Assembly: GCF_009935905.1 (NCBI RefSeq)
Contig: NZ_PREX01000021.1
Coordinates: forward strand, 1 to 47,233
DNA from: Alkalibacterium sp. MB6
GTDB taxonomy: Bacteria > Bacillota > Bacilli > Lactobacillales > Carnobacteriaceae_A
Length of the DNA: 47,233 nucleotides
Direction of reading: 5' to 3'
Shown here one piece after another: positions 22,422 through 32,106 of this stretch (its first letter is position 1; each line of letters begins with the position of its first letter). The position numbers and the translations under genes were made by a program. The notes under the pieces were generated by a model. The model saw only the letters and a list, made by a program, of their open reading frames with translations, searched no databases and had not been told where the DNA came from.

Positions 22422-23236
22422 TGAAACGTAACAAATCCACTATTGTTTTAGAAATATTTGCCATTTTACTCGCTTTATTTTGGCTATCTCCTTTTTACTT
22501 GATGTTGGTGAACAGTTTTAAAACGCCACGTGAGATTTTTGCCAGCGTGTTAACTCCTCCGACTCAATTGAACTGGGCCAACTACCAACAGGCTTTTGAA
22601 GATTTGAACTTCATACGGTCATTTTTTAACTCAATCATTATTACGTTGGCCAGTGTGTTAATTATTATTTTATTTTCATCCATGGCCGGTTATGCTTTAG
22701 CTAGAAATAAGAGTCGATTGAGTAACTTCTTACTCTTATTATTCGTGGCAGCCATGTTGATTCCCTTCCAGTCAGTTATGATTCCAGTGACCTCCTTATT
22801 CGGACAGGCCCAAATGCTGAACCGAATTGGCTTGATGATTATGTATTTAGGATTCGGCTGTAGTTTGGCTATCTTCCTTTATCATGGAGCGATGACGAGG
22901 GTATCGATTTCGATGGATGAAGCGGCGATTATGGATGGAGCCAACAAGTTCCAAATCTTTTGGAAAATTGTCTTCCCATTATTAAGTCCGATTTCAGTGA
23001 CTGTAGCTATTTTAAACGTCATTTGGATTTGGAATGACTACTTGCTGCCGTCACTTGTGTTAAGCAGACGTAGCGAAACGATTCCTATTCGTATGTTTTA
23101 TTTCTTCGGGCAATACACGCGTCAATGGCACTTGGCTTTGGCAGGCTTGACCATTGCCATTATTCCGGTTATCATTTTCTACTTTAGTGCCCAAAAGAGT
23201 ATTGTAGAAGGGGTAACGGAAGGTGCGGTTAAATAA
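22421..23236 (+). CDS. Sugar ABC transporter permease (MalG/LacG type)
   Basis: 271-residue second permease with six helices. The EAA-type loop reads MDEAAIMDGANKFQIFWKIVFPLL (about 166-189), and the end, QKSIVEGVTEGAVK, is standard for the type. The overlap with the first permease indicates coupled translation. No ATPase gene lies in the operon, so an ATPase encoded elsewhere (possibly 4123-5175) must supply energy. Confidence 0.86.
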   Translation: MKRNKSTIVLEIFAILLALFWLSPFYLMLVNSFKTPREIFASVLTPPTQLNWANYQQAFEDLNFIRSFFNSIIITLASVLIIILFSSMAGYALARNKSRLSNFLLLLFVAAMLIPFQSVMIPVTSLFGQAQMLNRIGLMIMYLGFGCSLAIFLYHGAMTRVSISMDEAAIMDGANKFQIFWKIVFPLLSPISVTVAILNVIWIWNDYLLPSLVLSRRSETIPIRMFYFFGQYTRQWHLALAGLTIAIIPVIIFYFSAQKSIVEGVTEGAVK

Positions 23237-23260
23237 ATGTAGTAAAGGAGAGTCACAAGG

Positions 23261-23974
23261 GTGAGTGAAAAACTGTATACCTATTTAATAGACGGATCTA
23301 AAATCATTCTTAACTTTCTACTATTTAATGCCTTGTGGCTCTTATTAACTAGTCCAGTGCTTGTAGTCGGATTGCAAATCATACTTTCTGAATCTTTTGA
23401 TAGTTTATACGTACTGCTTCCGCTATTCATACTAGTGTTACCATTATTCTTCTTTCCAGCTACGCAAGCGCTGTTTAATACGATGAGAGAATTAATCGTA
23501 CAGGACGAATGGATGCCAGTCTCCTTGTTTTTCAAGGAATATAAAAGTCGTTTTAAAGACAGTCTGCTGTCAGGTGTGCTAGCGACAGGATGGTTCGTTG
23601 GTCTAGGCTTATTGCTGTATGTCTGTTGGCAAATGAGTCTGATATTCAGCGTGGTCGTTTTAGTATTCATTTTATATTGTCTACTTGTTCTGATGTGTTA
23701 TTTCTTTATAGCAGCTCACTACCGGATGAATTTGAAATGGATTTGGAAGCAGTCCTTTGTCTTTTGTGCAGCTCATCCAGTTCTCAGCTTCGTAATATTT
23801 ATGACTAATGTGCTTTTACTCTATATCATTTGGGATATACAACCACTACTATTTACTTTATTTGCAGCTACTGTCAGCACCTATGTGACTGTTTATGTCT
23901 TAATCAAAAAAGTGAATCAACTGAAAAAGAAGAGAACAGCCTACAAACCAGTAAAGGATAAGGATGGGATCTGA
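23261..23974 (+). CDS. YesL-family (DUF624) membrane protein
   Basis: 237 residues with about five to six membrane helices and a basic tail (KKVNQLKKKRTAYK). It resembles the YesL/DUF624 family through LLFNALWLLLTSPVLVVG, FFPATQALFNTMRELI and FFKEYKSRFKDSLLSG. Such genes regularly accompany carbohydrate ABC importers in Firmicutes, but their role is not established. It starts with GTG at 23261 after AAAGGAGAG and its stop overlaps the next start (TGATG), so it belongs to the operon. Confidence 0.8.
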   Translation: MSEKLYTYLIDGSKIILNFLLFNALWLLLTSPVLVVGLQIILSESFDSLYVLLPLFILVLPLFFFPATQALFNTMRELIVQDEWMPVSLFFKEYKSRFKDSLLSGVLATGWFVGLGLLLYVCWQMSLIFSVVVLVFILYCLLVLMCYFFIAAHYRMNLKWIWKQSFVFCAAHPVLSFVIFMTNVLLLYIIWDIQPLLFTLFAATVSTYVTVYVLIKKVNQLKKKRTAYKPVKDKDGI

Positions 23975-26298
23975 TGAAACAGAATGGGAATTGTATCCAA
24001 GGTGACCGTTACCGATTTATAGTGATAAAAGAGTCAATTTTAAGAATGGAATATTCAGAGACTGGTCACTTTGAAGATAGACCAACTCGAGTCATAAAAA
24101 ATAGAGACCTTGGAGAAACGGCATTTGAGATAAAAGAAACGGCAGATACCGTAGAAATTATAACAGATACCTTTCATATGCTTTATACGAAGGAAGAACC
24201 TTTTTCACCAAAGACCCTTCATATAGATGTTAGATACAACTTTTCAAATTACACTAACCGATGGTACTTTGGGCAACACATTGATACGTTGAAAGGGTCG
24301 TTAAGAACATTGGATAGAGTGAATGGGGAGGCGCCGCTCGAAGAAAGTATCATCTCCCGATTTGGCTATGCCACTTTAAATGACTCGAAATCCTTTGTAT
24401 TTGATGAAGAAGACAACATTATAGTGAAAGAAGACACCCATACAGATGTTTACTTTTTTGCTCACGGGCGTAACTATAGGGAAGCAATCAAAGATTTTTA
24501 TCGACTATCTGGTTTCCCGCCGAAACTGCCTCGATTTGCTTTAGGAAATTGGTGGAGCCGTTATTGGGCTTATACTGAGGAAAGCTACTTGACTCTCATG
24601 GACCGATTCAAGCAGGAAAATCTTCCACTCGCAGTCAGTGTTATTGATATGGATTGGCACTTAACTAATATTCCGTCCACTTATGGTAGTGGGTGGACCG
24701 GTTATACATGGAACCGTGATCTCTTTCCTGACCCGAAAAGTTTCTTGAAACAGTTAGAGGAACGAGGACTAGCTATTACATTAAATGTCCACCCAGCTGA
24801 TGGGATTCGTGGTTTTGAAGAGCAGTACGAAAGGGTAGCAGAACGGTTGAATCTGAATCAGAATATTGAAGAGCCTGCGCAATTTGATTTGATGAATACA
24901 GCGTTTCGTGAGGCGTACTTTGAAGAGGTCCATCACCCGCTTGAAGAGATGGGCGTTGACTTCTGGTGGATTGACTGGCAACAAGGTGAATTTAGTCGAA
25001 GTGACATTGATTCCTTGTGGTTACTCAATCACTATCATTTTAAAGATAATGAAAAACGACATACGGATGGTTTAATTTTATCAAGATATGCTGGACCAGG
25101 AAGTCACCGCTACCCCATAGGCTTTTCTGGGGACGCCATGACTACATGGGAATCCTTAGCATTTCAACCTTATTTGACAGCGACTTCATCTAATATAGGC
25201 TACACTTGGTGGAGCCATGATATAGGTGGGCATTATAAAGGCAGTAAAGATGAAGAATTGGTTTTACGCTGGTTTCAGTTTGGCGTATTTAGTCCAATCA
25301 ATCGCTTGCACAGTACGAAAAACTCGTTTTCCAGTAAAGAACCTTGGCTTTATAGTGATTCAATAAGGAAAAATATGGGGGACTTCTTAAGATTGAGACA
25401 TGCGCTAATCCCTTACTTGTATACGGCAAATATATTGACTCACGAAGAAGGCATCCCATTGGTACAGCCAATCTATTACGAGCATCCTTTTGAGGAGAAG
25501 GCTTACGAAATAAGGAACGAATATTACTTTGGTAATGAATTACTCGTTCTACCTATTACTAGAAAAAAAGACAATGAAACCTTATATGGGAGTGAATTGA
25601 TTTACTTACCAGAAGGGAATTGGTTTGATGTGTTCACTAATTTCCGTTATAAAGGCGGATCGGTCCTTCAAATTTTCAGAGAAGAAACGGCTATGCCTGT
25701 TTTTGCAAAAGAAGGAAGTATTATTCCTTTAGATGCTCAACCAACTAAGACGAAGGCAACTGAATTACCAGAAGTTTTGGAGTGGCATCTTTATCCAGGA
25801 GCCTCTCATTCTTATGACTTGATAGAAGATAGAGGAGAAGATAGGGTAACGACAACGTTAACCATCGATAGAGATAATAAAAAAGTGTCGATAAAACTAG
25901 ATGGGGATAAGAGTGTCTTACCTGAGAACCGAAGTCACATCATTCATTTTGATGCATCGACTCTAGTAAAATTGACGGATACTAACAATGTAACCATTGT
26001 AGATGAAGTATTTGACCCGTCTCTCAACCGAACCAGCATCACTCTTCAACCCAAACAGTCAGTTGAAACGATTAGCTTGGAGTTTGATAACTTTGATATC
26101 ATCGAAAAACAAGATATCACTCAAGAAGTATTTAAGAGGTTGGATAAAGCGCAAGTCGAGTATGAATTAAAAGAAGATATATTTGCAACTTTTATCAGAT
26201 CAAAATCTGAACTCAGTTTGATGGCTATGATTAATGAATTAAATGTCGAACAATTAAGTCGCTCACTGTTTGAACTGCTTTATATCAAGCATAGTTAA
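23974..26298 (+). CDS. Glycoside hydrolase family 31 (alpha-glucosidase type)
   Basis: 774 residues with no signal peptide, so it should act inside the cell on the imported oligosaccharide. The N-terminal beta domain spans about 1-180, the (beta/alpha)8 barrel about 185-540, and beta domains follow. The nucleophile is Asp334 in WWIDWQQG and the acid/base Asp387 in GFSGDAMTTWESL. Substrate-site stretches VIDMDWHLT and WSHDIGGHYKG are typical of GH31. Whether it prefers alpha-glucosides, alpha-xylosides or another sugar cannot be fixed from sequence. The last ~100 residues are an extra acidic tail of unknown role. Confidence 0.9.
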   Translation: MKQNGNCIQGDRYRFIVIKESILRMEYSETGHFEDRPTRVIKNRDLGETAFEIKETADTVEIITDTFHMLYTKEEPFSPKTLHIDVRYNFSNYTNRWYFGQHIDTLKGSLRTLDRVNGEAPLEESIISRFGYATLNDSKSFVFDEEDNIIVKEDTHTDVYFFAHGRNYREAIKDFYRLSGFPPKLPRFALGNWWSRYWAYTEESYLTLMDRFKQENLPLAVSVIDMDWHLTNIPSTYGSGWTGYTWNRDLFPDPKSFLKQLEERGLAITLNVHPADGIRGFEEQYERVAERLNLNQNIEEPAQFDLMNTAFREAYFEEVHHPLEEMGVDFWWIDWQQGEFSRSDIDSLWLLNHYHFKDNEKRHTDGLILSRYAGPGSHRYPIGFSGDAMTTWESLAFQPYLTATSSNIGYTWWSHDIGGHYKGSKDEELVLRWFQFGVFSPINRLHSTKNSFSSKEPWLYSDSIRKNMGDFLRLRHALIPYLYTANILTHEEGIPLVQPIYYEHPFEEKAYEIRNEYYFGNELLVLPITRKKDNETLYGSELIYLPEGNWFDVFTNFRYKGGSVLQIFREETAMPVFAKEGSIIPLDAQPTKTKATELPEVLEWHLYPGASHSYDLIEDRGEDRVTTTLTIDRDNKKVSIKLDGDKSVLPENRSHIIHFDASTLVKLTDTNNVTIVDEVFDPSLNRTSITLQPKQSVETISLEFDNFDIIEKQDITQEVFKRLDKAQVEYELKEDIFATFIRSKSELSLMAMINELNVEQLSRSLFELLYIKHS

Positions 26299-26306
26299 AG
26301 GTTTTC

Positions 26307-26345
26307 AGACACCTGTCAGGAACTCGATGATAGGTGTCTTTATTT
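26307..26345 (+). terminator. Terminator of the GH31/ABC operon
   Basis: AGACACCT (26307-26314) pairs with AGGTGTCT (26332-26339), with extra TCA/TGA pairing inside, followed by TTATTTT. Confidence 0.8.
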
Positions 26346-26505
26346 TGTTCAAATTTAGAGTAAAAATAGTCGTTATTTTAAAAGTTTTAATGTCAAGTCA
26401 GTCGTCCTTTGGTATAATTGCCTTAGAATGTATAAATATTAAATTAAATCAACATAATAGTGACTTTATTAAATGAGGATAATAGTCTGATGGAGAGGAC
26501 AACGT

Positions 26506-27474
26506 ATGAAAGCAGATAAGAATATTAGTCGCAAATGGACACTGTTTCTGAGTTTTTTGCTTGTTATCGTTGTTCTGTCTGGATGCTCAGTGGAAACAGA
26601 TGAGGAGTATTCTGAGACGATTCAAAGTGGATTAGAAGCAATAGTGAATGAAGACTATGCTGAAGCAAAAGAGTATTTTGAATTAGCTGTTGAACAGTGG
26701 CCGGATAGAGATGAAGCTCATTTACTTTTGGAGCAATCAAAAACATTTAACAAAGCATTTGTCTTACATAAAATCGGTGATTTTACCGAAGCCAGACAAG
26801 AAGCAGAGCTGGCAGCCAAGTTTAAAGGTGGAACAGAATTGTTAAAAGATAGGGCTTGGGAATTGATGGTCACTATAGAAACGACCTATCAAGAGGCCAG
26901 CTATTATCAAGAACTTTATAATGAAGCTAAACAACTCTTAGAACAGAATAATGTAGAAGAAGCACAAGAACGTGTGTCAGAATTACTAGCAAATAAACAG
27001 TTAAATCACCCTTTTTTCACTAGCTTGAAAGAAGCAACCGCCTCTTTACAGACATCTATCGAAAACTCTCTGGGCGTGTCTTCTATGACTGTATCAGTTA
27101 TGGACGAGGAATTAAGTGGATCCGTTGAAGAGGACTCATCTATCTTAAATACCTCACCGGCAGATAGAATGATTATTCCTCCTTTAACGATGAGCATCAA
27201 TGAATACCGCGAGCAAGCCTGGTTTGGGAAGGACGAGGATCCTGATTATTCATATGAGAAGGCCTTATCTATCCTATCTGAAGTGGTTGGGCCGGAAACA
27301 GAAGCCTTCGTTTATAGTGGAGATGGCCATGTGTATATCGATGAACATGCTCGGCGTTATTATGTCGTCTGGAGAGAAAGTAGCGCCAACACTTTCGAAA
27401 CAACGAATGCATCGGACGAGAAACAGACTGCTTATTTAGTATTTGATGACTTCACTGTAGAAGAACAAGATTAA
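26506..27474 (+). CDS. Lipoprotein with TPR-like N-terminal region, function unknown
   Basis: 322 residues. The signal peptide ends in LSGC (Cys about 27). Residues about 35-175 form helical pairs like tetratricopeptide repeats (SGLEAIVNEDYAEAKEYFELA; HKIGDFTEARQEAELAA; LLEQNNVEEAQERVSELL). The C-terminal ~80 residues are a small alpha/beta domain (EKALSILSEVVGPET...YYVVWRESSANTFE) of no recognised family. GAGAGGA precedes ATG 26506. It appears to be a single-gene unit ended by a hairpin directly after the stop. A surface or cell-wall-related role is only a guess. Confidence 0.75.
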   Translation: MKADKNISRKWTLFLSFLLVIVVLSGCSVETDEEYSETIQSGLEAIVNEDYAEAKEYFELAVEQWPDRDEAHLLLEQSKTFNKAFVLHKIGDFTEARQEAELAAKFKGGTELLKDRAWELMVTIETTYQEASYYQELYNEAKQLLEQNNVEEAQERVSELLANKQLNHPFFTSLKEATASLQTSIENSLGVSSMTVSVMDEELSGSVEEDSSILNTSPADRMIIPPLTMSINEYREQAWFGKDEDPDYSYEKALSILSEVVGPETEAFVYSGDGHVYIDEHARRYYVVWRESSANTFETTNASDEKQTAYLVFDDFTVEEQD

Positions 27475-27475
27475 G

Positions 27476-27503
27476 AGAGTACCTAAAAAGGGTACTCTTT
27501 TTT
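27476..27503 (+). terminator. Terminator after the TPR-like lipoprotein
   Basis: AGAGTACC (27476-27483) pairs with GGTACTCT (27491-27498), followed by six T. Confidence 0.9.
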
Positions 27504-27614
27504 GTTATTTAGTGTGCCTAACATGACTTAAAAGCTTAAATACCATGGCAGATGGTTAACTATGTTAAACTAAACGTAGTATTTAGGTTAATTAACGATG
27601 GAGGGTGAATAGGT

Positions 27615-28628
27615 ATGAAGGAAGAATGGACGGAATTTGAAAAAAGGGAAGGGTTAAAATCTCAATTGTTAGAAGAAGAGGCTCGTAAAAGAGGGTACCC
27701 TGTTGAGCGATTGACTTTCGATAAACTAATCGTCATTATAAAAGGGAAACCGATGATGTTTAAAGATATGAATGGACCCTTTTCTTCTATAGCTATCAAT
27801 GAGATTGTGGATGATAAACACTTAACGAGACAGTTACTTAAACAAACAGATGTCTCTGTTCCTGATTCAAAGTACATTAAGATTGATGACGTTGATTCGT
27901 TTATAACATTTGCCAACACCATAGTTTATCCGGTTGTATTGAAGCCAAATAACCTCTCCAGAGGACAAGGGGTCTATACTCATATTGATAGTGATGAAAC
28001 ATTAAAAGAAAAGTTAGCGTTACTAGAAGCGTTAATCGGAGACTCAAAAGCCAAACTACTAATAGAAAAGCAGTTTATCGGTTTTGACTTCCGTTTTTTC
28101 ATCGTTGACGGTCAGGTTTTAGCTGTAACAAAACGAGCTAGAGCAAATGTTACAGGAGATGGTAAGAAAACGGTACTAGAATTAATTCATGAAAAAAATG
28201 AATTAAGAAAAAAAGATCGCGATCTTCAATTCTTCTTAATTCCCACCGATCCATCATCGCTAAAAAAATTATACAGAGAAGGCAATTCATTAGAATACGT
28301 TCCTGAAGCCGGTCAACAGCTTGACATTCGGGATGAGTCTAATATTGCTAGCGGGGGAGAAGGTATTGATTTTACTGATACGGCTCATGAAGAGTACAAA
28401 CAATTAGCCATTAAAGCAGTAAATGCCATTCCGGGCATACATTATGCAGGGGTCGATGTCATCGCAAAAGATATTACTCAAAAACCAACTAAGGATAATT
28501 ATGTTATCACCGAAGTGGAATTCAGCCCTGGACCGGTTAGTATGTTTCCTTGGAAAGGCCAACCACGAGATATGGCAGGACCCATTCTTGACTTTTACGA
28601 GAAACACTTAAACCGACTTGATTTTTAA
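27615..28628 (+). CDS. ATP-grasp protein related to GshAB/cyanophycin-synthetase ligase domains
   Basis: 337 residues, essentially a lone ATP-grasp domain. Recognisable pieces are IVYPVVLKPNNLSRGQGVYT (ATP loop), KAKLLIEKQFIGFDFRFFIVDGQVLAVTKRARANVTGDGKKTVLELI (a run close to the ATP-grasp part of bifunctional glutathione synthetase and cyanophycin synthetase) and a metal-binding end, HYAGVDVIAKDI...ITEVEFSPGPVSMFPW. It should join an acid to an amine using ATP, but the substrates are unknown. GGAGGG precedes ATG 27615. A frameshifted paralogue follows at 28750. Confidence 0.78.
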   Translation: MKEEWTEFEKREGLKSQLLEEEARKRGYPVERLTFDKLIVIIKGKPMMFKDMNGPFSSIAINEIVDDKHLTRQLLKQTDVSVPDSKYIKIDDVDSFITFANTIVYPVVLKPNNLSRGQGVYTHIDSDETLKEKLALLEALIGDSKAKLLIEKQFIGFDFRFFIVDGQVLAVTKRARANVTGDGKKTVLELIHEKNELRKKDRDLQFFLIPTDPSSLKKLYREGNSLEYVPEAGQQLDIRDESNIASGGEGIDFTDTAHEEYKQLAIKAVNAIPGIHYAGVDVIAKDITQKPTKDNYVITEVEFSPGPVSMFPWKGQPRDMAGPILDFYEKHLNRLDF

Positions 28629-28634
28629 CTAGAG

Positions 28635-28660
28635 AAGCTATCCAAATGGGTAGCTTTTTT
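28635..28660 (+). terminator. Terminator after the first ATP-grasp gene
   Basis: AAGCTATCC (28635-28643) pairs with GGGTAGCTT (28648-28656) over AAAT, followed by T residues. The two paralogues are therefore probably separate transcripts. Confidence 0.85.
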
Positions 28661-28749
28661 GCTTTTAATGAGGGACTTAGCACCCTCCTTCAAACTGACA
28701 GTATGATAAAATTAATTAACGTTTAATCAAAAGGTGGGAGGTAGTCAAT

Positions 28750-29789
28750 ATGTTTGAAGAAAAAGTAGTGAGTGTAGAGGAATTTGAAGCAAAAAAACAA
28801 GCTTGGGAAGAAATAGAAGGATTGAAGTCCCGTGTCATCGAAGCAGAGGCAGAAAAAAGAGGGTATCAAACAAGACGCCTCAGTTTTGATACAATGATTA
28901 TAACGATTAATAACAAAGACTTGTTGTTTCGAGATATGAATGGTCCCTTATCCTCTTCTGCCATGAACCTGCTTATAGATGACAAACACTTATGCCGTGT
29001 GTTAGTTAAAGAAGCGGGCCTTTCTGTTCCAGAATCCAAAGATACTCGACTCACAGAAGTGGCGCAATTCTTAGCGTTTGCCGAAACAGTGGGTTATCCC
29101 ATTGTATTAAAACCAAATGACTTGTCCCGTGGCATGGGCGTCTTTACAAACATATTCAATGAAAAAGATTTAAGGAATCGTTTAAGAAAACTGACTAACC
29201 TCATTGGCATAGATACCGAAAAAGTATTGGTGGAAAAACAATTTATAGGTGAAGACTATCGCTTTTTCGTGGTAGATGAACAAGTTGTTGCCTGCACCAA
29301 ACGTGCACGGGCCAATGTCGTTGGGGATGGCAAGCAGACGATTCGTCAACTCATAGACGAGAAAAATAAAGGCCGTTTAAAGAATATGGCAATGAAAATT
29401 ACCCAATCCCTACTGATGTTAAGAGTCTTAATCGATTGACTCCTCAAGGGCTTACGTTAGAAGATGTGCCAAAAAAAGGAGTGAAAGTGATCTTAAGAGA
29501 GGAATCAAATATTGCTAATGGTGGAGAAAGTATTGATTACACGGAGAGTTGTCACCCAGGATTCAAAGACATTGCTTTAAAAGCAATAAAAGCCATCCCG
29601 GGCTTGCGTTACGCCGGACTCGATATAATTGCTGAAGATATTACGCAGGCACCTACTAATGACAACTATGTTCCTACGGAAATAGAGTTTAGTCCAGGAC
29701 CAGTAAGCATGTTTCCTTGGATAGGGGAGCCTATCGACATGGCGGGTCCTATTTTAGATTTTTACAAGCAAGAATTAAAATACTTATGA
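28750..29789 (+). pseudogene. Second ATP-grasp paralogue, broken by one frameshift
   Basis: The first 210-odd codons match the upstream paralogue throughout (VGYPIVLKPNDLSRGMGVFT; KVLVEKQFIGEDYRFFVVDEQVVACTKRARANVVGDGKQTIRQLIDEKN). Just after that, near 29385-29410, the frame shifts. The reading NYPIPTDVKSLNRL, which aligns with FFLIPTDPSSLKKL of the paralogue, continues in the frame that ends at 29789 and includes ILREESNIANGGESIDYTES and TEIEFSPGPVSMFPW. Comparison fits a single missing base in an A-rich stretch around 29391-29400. Either the gene is newly dead or the base was lost in sequencing. GGGAGG lies before ATG 28750, so expression signals are intact. Confidence 0.82.
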
Positions 29790-29889
29790 GCAGCCTTACA
29801 ATCGTCTGAGTAAAGCCGTATAATAGATATATTGATAAATAGAGTTTGCTTCAGTAAATATTTAGCTAAAAAGACAGTTAGGAGAATGA

Positions 29890-31119
29890 GTGTTGCAAAA
29901 TAGGAGTAAGATGCACTGGATTGTTATGCTGACCTTGTGCGGGGTGGCAATTAGTGCAGTAGGTTTACCCGTTATGACCAATGGTGTTTTTATTCAACCC
30001 ATAGCAGATGATCTAGGCGTTTACCGTGGAACGGTATCTATGCACAATACATTGACTTTGTTGCTCAAGGCAATTATGTCTTTATATGTCCCTGCGCTAA
30101 TTAGACGGTTTACCTTTAAAAAGCTGATGACGGTAGGGGTTATCCTTGCTGGTGTGTCCAACTATTTACTTGGATGGACCGATCAGATATGGGTATTTAA
30201 TATACTAGGGATCCTCCGAGGTATCGGAGCAGGTATGTTAGCCTGGGTCCCTTTAACGATTGTCATTAATGAGTGGTTCAGAGAAAAGCATGGGTTAGTC
30301 ACTAGTATTGTATTAAGTTTCAGTAGTATTGCTGGAGCTGTTTTCTCTCCACTATTTACATCACTTATCCAAACAATGGGCTGGGCACCCGTTTATAGAT
30401 TAATGGGAATCTTAATGATTCTTTTCTCACTGCCCATTATTTTGATTCCTTTTTCATTAGATCCAAGAGAAAGTGGCTATTTGCCTTATGGCGCACCAGA
30501 TGAATCATCGGGGACCACAGAGAAGCAGCGTCAGGTGATTTCAAGACAAGAGGCGAAAGACGTTTCAGGATGGCTTTTCTCCCTTTTATTTATCTTCACT
30601 TTATTCCAAACGATGCTGATCGGCGTCCCTCAACATTTCCCTGGGTTTGCGGCTACTCTATCTCAACCAGCTGAAGTGGGAGCAACCATGTTATCCATTG
30701 CTATGGTAAGCAGTATTATCTTTAAATTAGGCCTAGGTTATATTAGTGACAAAGTAGGACCAGTCAAAAGTTCAATCATTATTTTATCATTAATAGGCTT
30801 GTCTAGTATTATTTTAGTAGCGACGACAAACGTCCCTATTTTATACGTGGGATCGGGTCTCTTTGGAGCTATTTATGCTATTCCATCCGTTAGTGTCACC
30901 TTACTAACGAAAGAGTTCTTTGGTCGTTATCATTTTATTCGTTTGTATCCGATACTGGCCTTCTCAACGAGTTTAGGCGGTGCCGTGTCACTATCGGTTG
31001 TTGGTTTCATTTACGACTTTACAGGCTCATATGTCCCAGCCTTTATCAGTGCCCTTATCATCAATGTGGCAAATATTATCATTTTACTTTATATGAAAAA
31101 GAAACTAGGTAGTCGTTAA
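29890..31119 (+). CDS. MFS transporter (OFA/monocarboxylate-like)
   Basis: About 409 residues with twelve predicted helices in two halves joined by a polar loop near 195-225 (APDESSGTTEKQRQVISRQEAKDV). The first helix pair holds GLPVMTNGVFIQPIADDLGVYRGTVSM, and RGIGAGMLAWVPLTIVINEWF contains a pattern seen in oxalate/monocarboxylate MFS members. The substrate is unknown. Start choice is uncertain: GTG 29890, TTG 29893 and ATG 29911 all have a nearby AGGAG; the first is listed. Confidence 0.8.
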   Translation: MLQNRSKMHWIVMLTLCGVAISAVGLPVMTNGVFIQPIADDLGVYRGTVSMHNTLTLLLKAIMSLYVPALIRRFTFKKLMTVGVILAGVSNYLLGWTDQIWVFNILGILRGIGAGMLAWVPLTIVINEWFREKHGLVTSIVLSFSSIAGAVFSPLFTSLIQTMGWAPVYRLMGILMILFSLPIILIPFSLDPRESGYLPYGAPDESSGTTEKQRQVISRQEAKDVSGWLFSLLFIFTLFQTMLIGVPQHFPGFAATLSQPAEVGATMLSIAMVSSIIFKLGLGYISDKVGPVKSSIIILSLIGLSSIILVATTNVPILYVGSGLFGAIYAIPSVSVTLLTKEFFGRYHFIRLYPILAFSTSLGGAVSLSVVGFIYDFTGSYVPAFISALIINVANIIILLYMKKKLGSR

Positions 31120-31161
31120 GTTAACAAGTGTTTAAAAAGAAATAAAGAAGGAGCTATTCCA

Positions 31162-32007
31162 ATGAAGAACAATCATTATTTTACAGCCAATGATGGATCC
31201 TTGTTGCCAGCCATTGCTTTGGGAACGGTCGGAATGAAAGGTGCAGCAGGAGTGAATGGTGTGCTGTAAGCTGTTCACAATGGTTACCGTTTAATTGATA
31301 CGTCAACCAATTATAATAATGAAGGGATGGTAGGAGAAGCGATTAGGCGATCGTCTCTTCCCCGTGAGGAATTTCTTGTTAGTACAAAATTACCTGGTGC
31401 TGCTCATCAATATGATAAAACCATTTTAATGATTCAAGAATCTCTTTACCGTATGGGTCTTGACTACTTTGACAAGTATCTTATTCACTAGCCACTTCCA
31501 AAACAGGATCAATACGTTGAGGCTTGGCAGGCACTAGTCGATGCACAAAAATTTGGACTGATTAAAACAATTGGTGTGTCCAACTTTTTAGAAGAGCATT
31601 TAACACGCATCATTGATGAAACGGGCGTAACGCCGGCGACGAATCAAATCGAACGCCATCCATACTTTAACAACAAAGAGTTAGTGAAAACCAACCAAGA
31701 ACTGGGAATCATTACGGAAGCATGGAGTCCTTTCGGTCGAAAAATTAACGACGTGATTAGTCATGAGACGATTCAAGAGATAGCCAACACGCACGGAAAA
31801 ACTCCTGCACAAGTTATTTTAAGGTGGAATATCGAAAATGATGTCTTGAGTGTGGTGAAATCCTCAACGCCTAAACATCAAATAGACAATCTAAATGTAT
31901 TTGACTTCGAGTTAACACAGGAAGATAGAGAACGAATCGATGCACTAGACAAACCAGATGGTCGTATTCAAGACCAACACCCGAATGAGTATGAAGAATT
32001 TGATTGA
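31162..32007 (+). pseudogene. Aldo/keto reductase gene with two in-frame stops
   Basis: From ATG 31162, after GAAGGAG, the frame reads an AKR: HYFTANDGSLLPAIALGT, then TAA at 31267-31269, then AVHNGYRLIDTSTNYNNEG (active-site Asp and Tyr), VSTKLPGA (Lys), YLIH and a TAG at 31489-31491, where relatives usually have Trp (IHWP). The remainder, IKTIGVSNFLEEHLTRII to the end at 32007, is intact. Both stops are single-base changes from sense codons (Gln and Trp most likely). The last 143 codons remain open, but no ribosome site suggests their separate use. A live relative lies at 42160-42972. Confidence 0.85.
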
Positions 32008-32022
32008 TATTTAATAGACGTG

Positions 32023-32086
32023 AGATGAAGAAGGGAAGAGGTCGTACTAAAAATGACTTCAAACCAATCTTCATCTTTTCTTTTTT
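32023..32086 (+). terminator. Terminator after the AKR pseudogene
   Basis: AGATGAAGA (32023-32031) pairs with TCTTCATCT (32068-32076) across a long loop, followed by TTTCTTTTTT. Confidence 0.6.
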
Positions 32087-32106
32087 GTAGGGTATACTAA
32101 ATGTAC

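Noticed and set aside
26270-26476. Forward frame after GH31
   Set aside because: It overlaps the GH31 end, the terminator and the next promoter; no ribosome site.
31267-31491. Stop-codon read-through or recoding in the AKR gene
   Set aside because: Two different stops (TAA, TAG) with no special downstream context; single-base nonsense changes are simpler.
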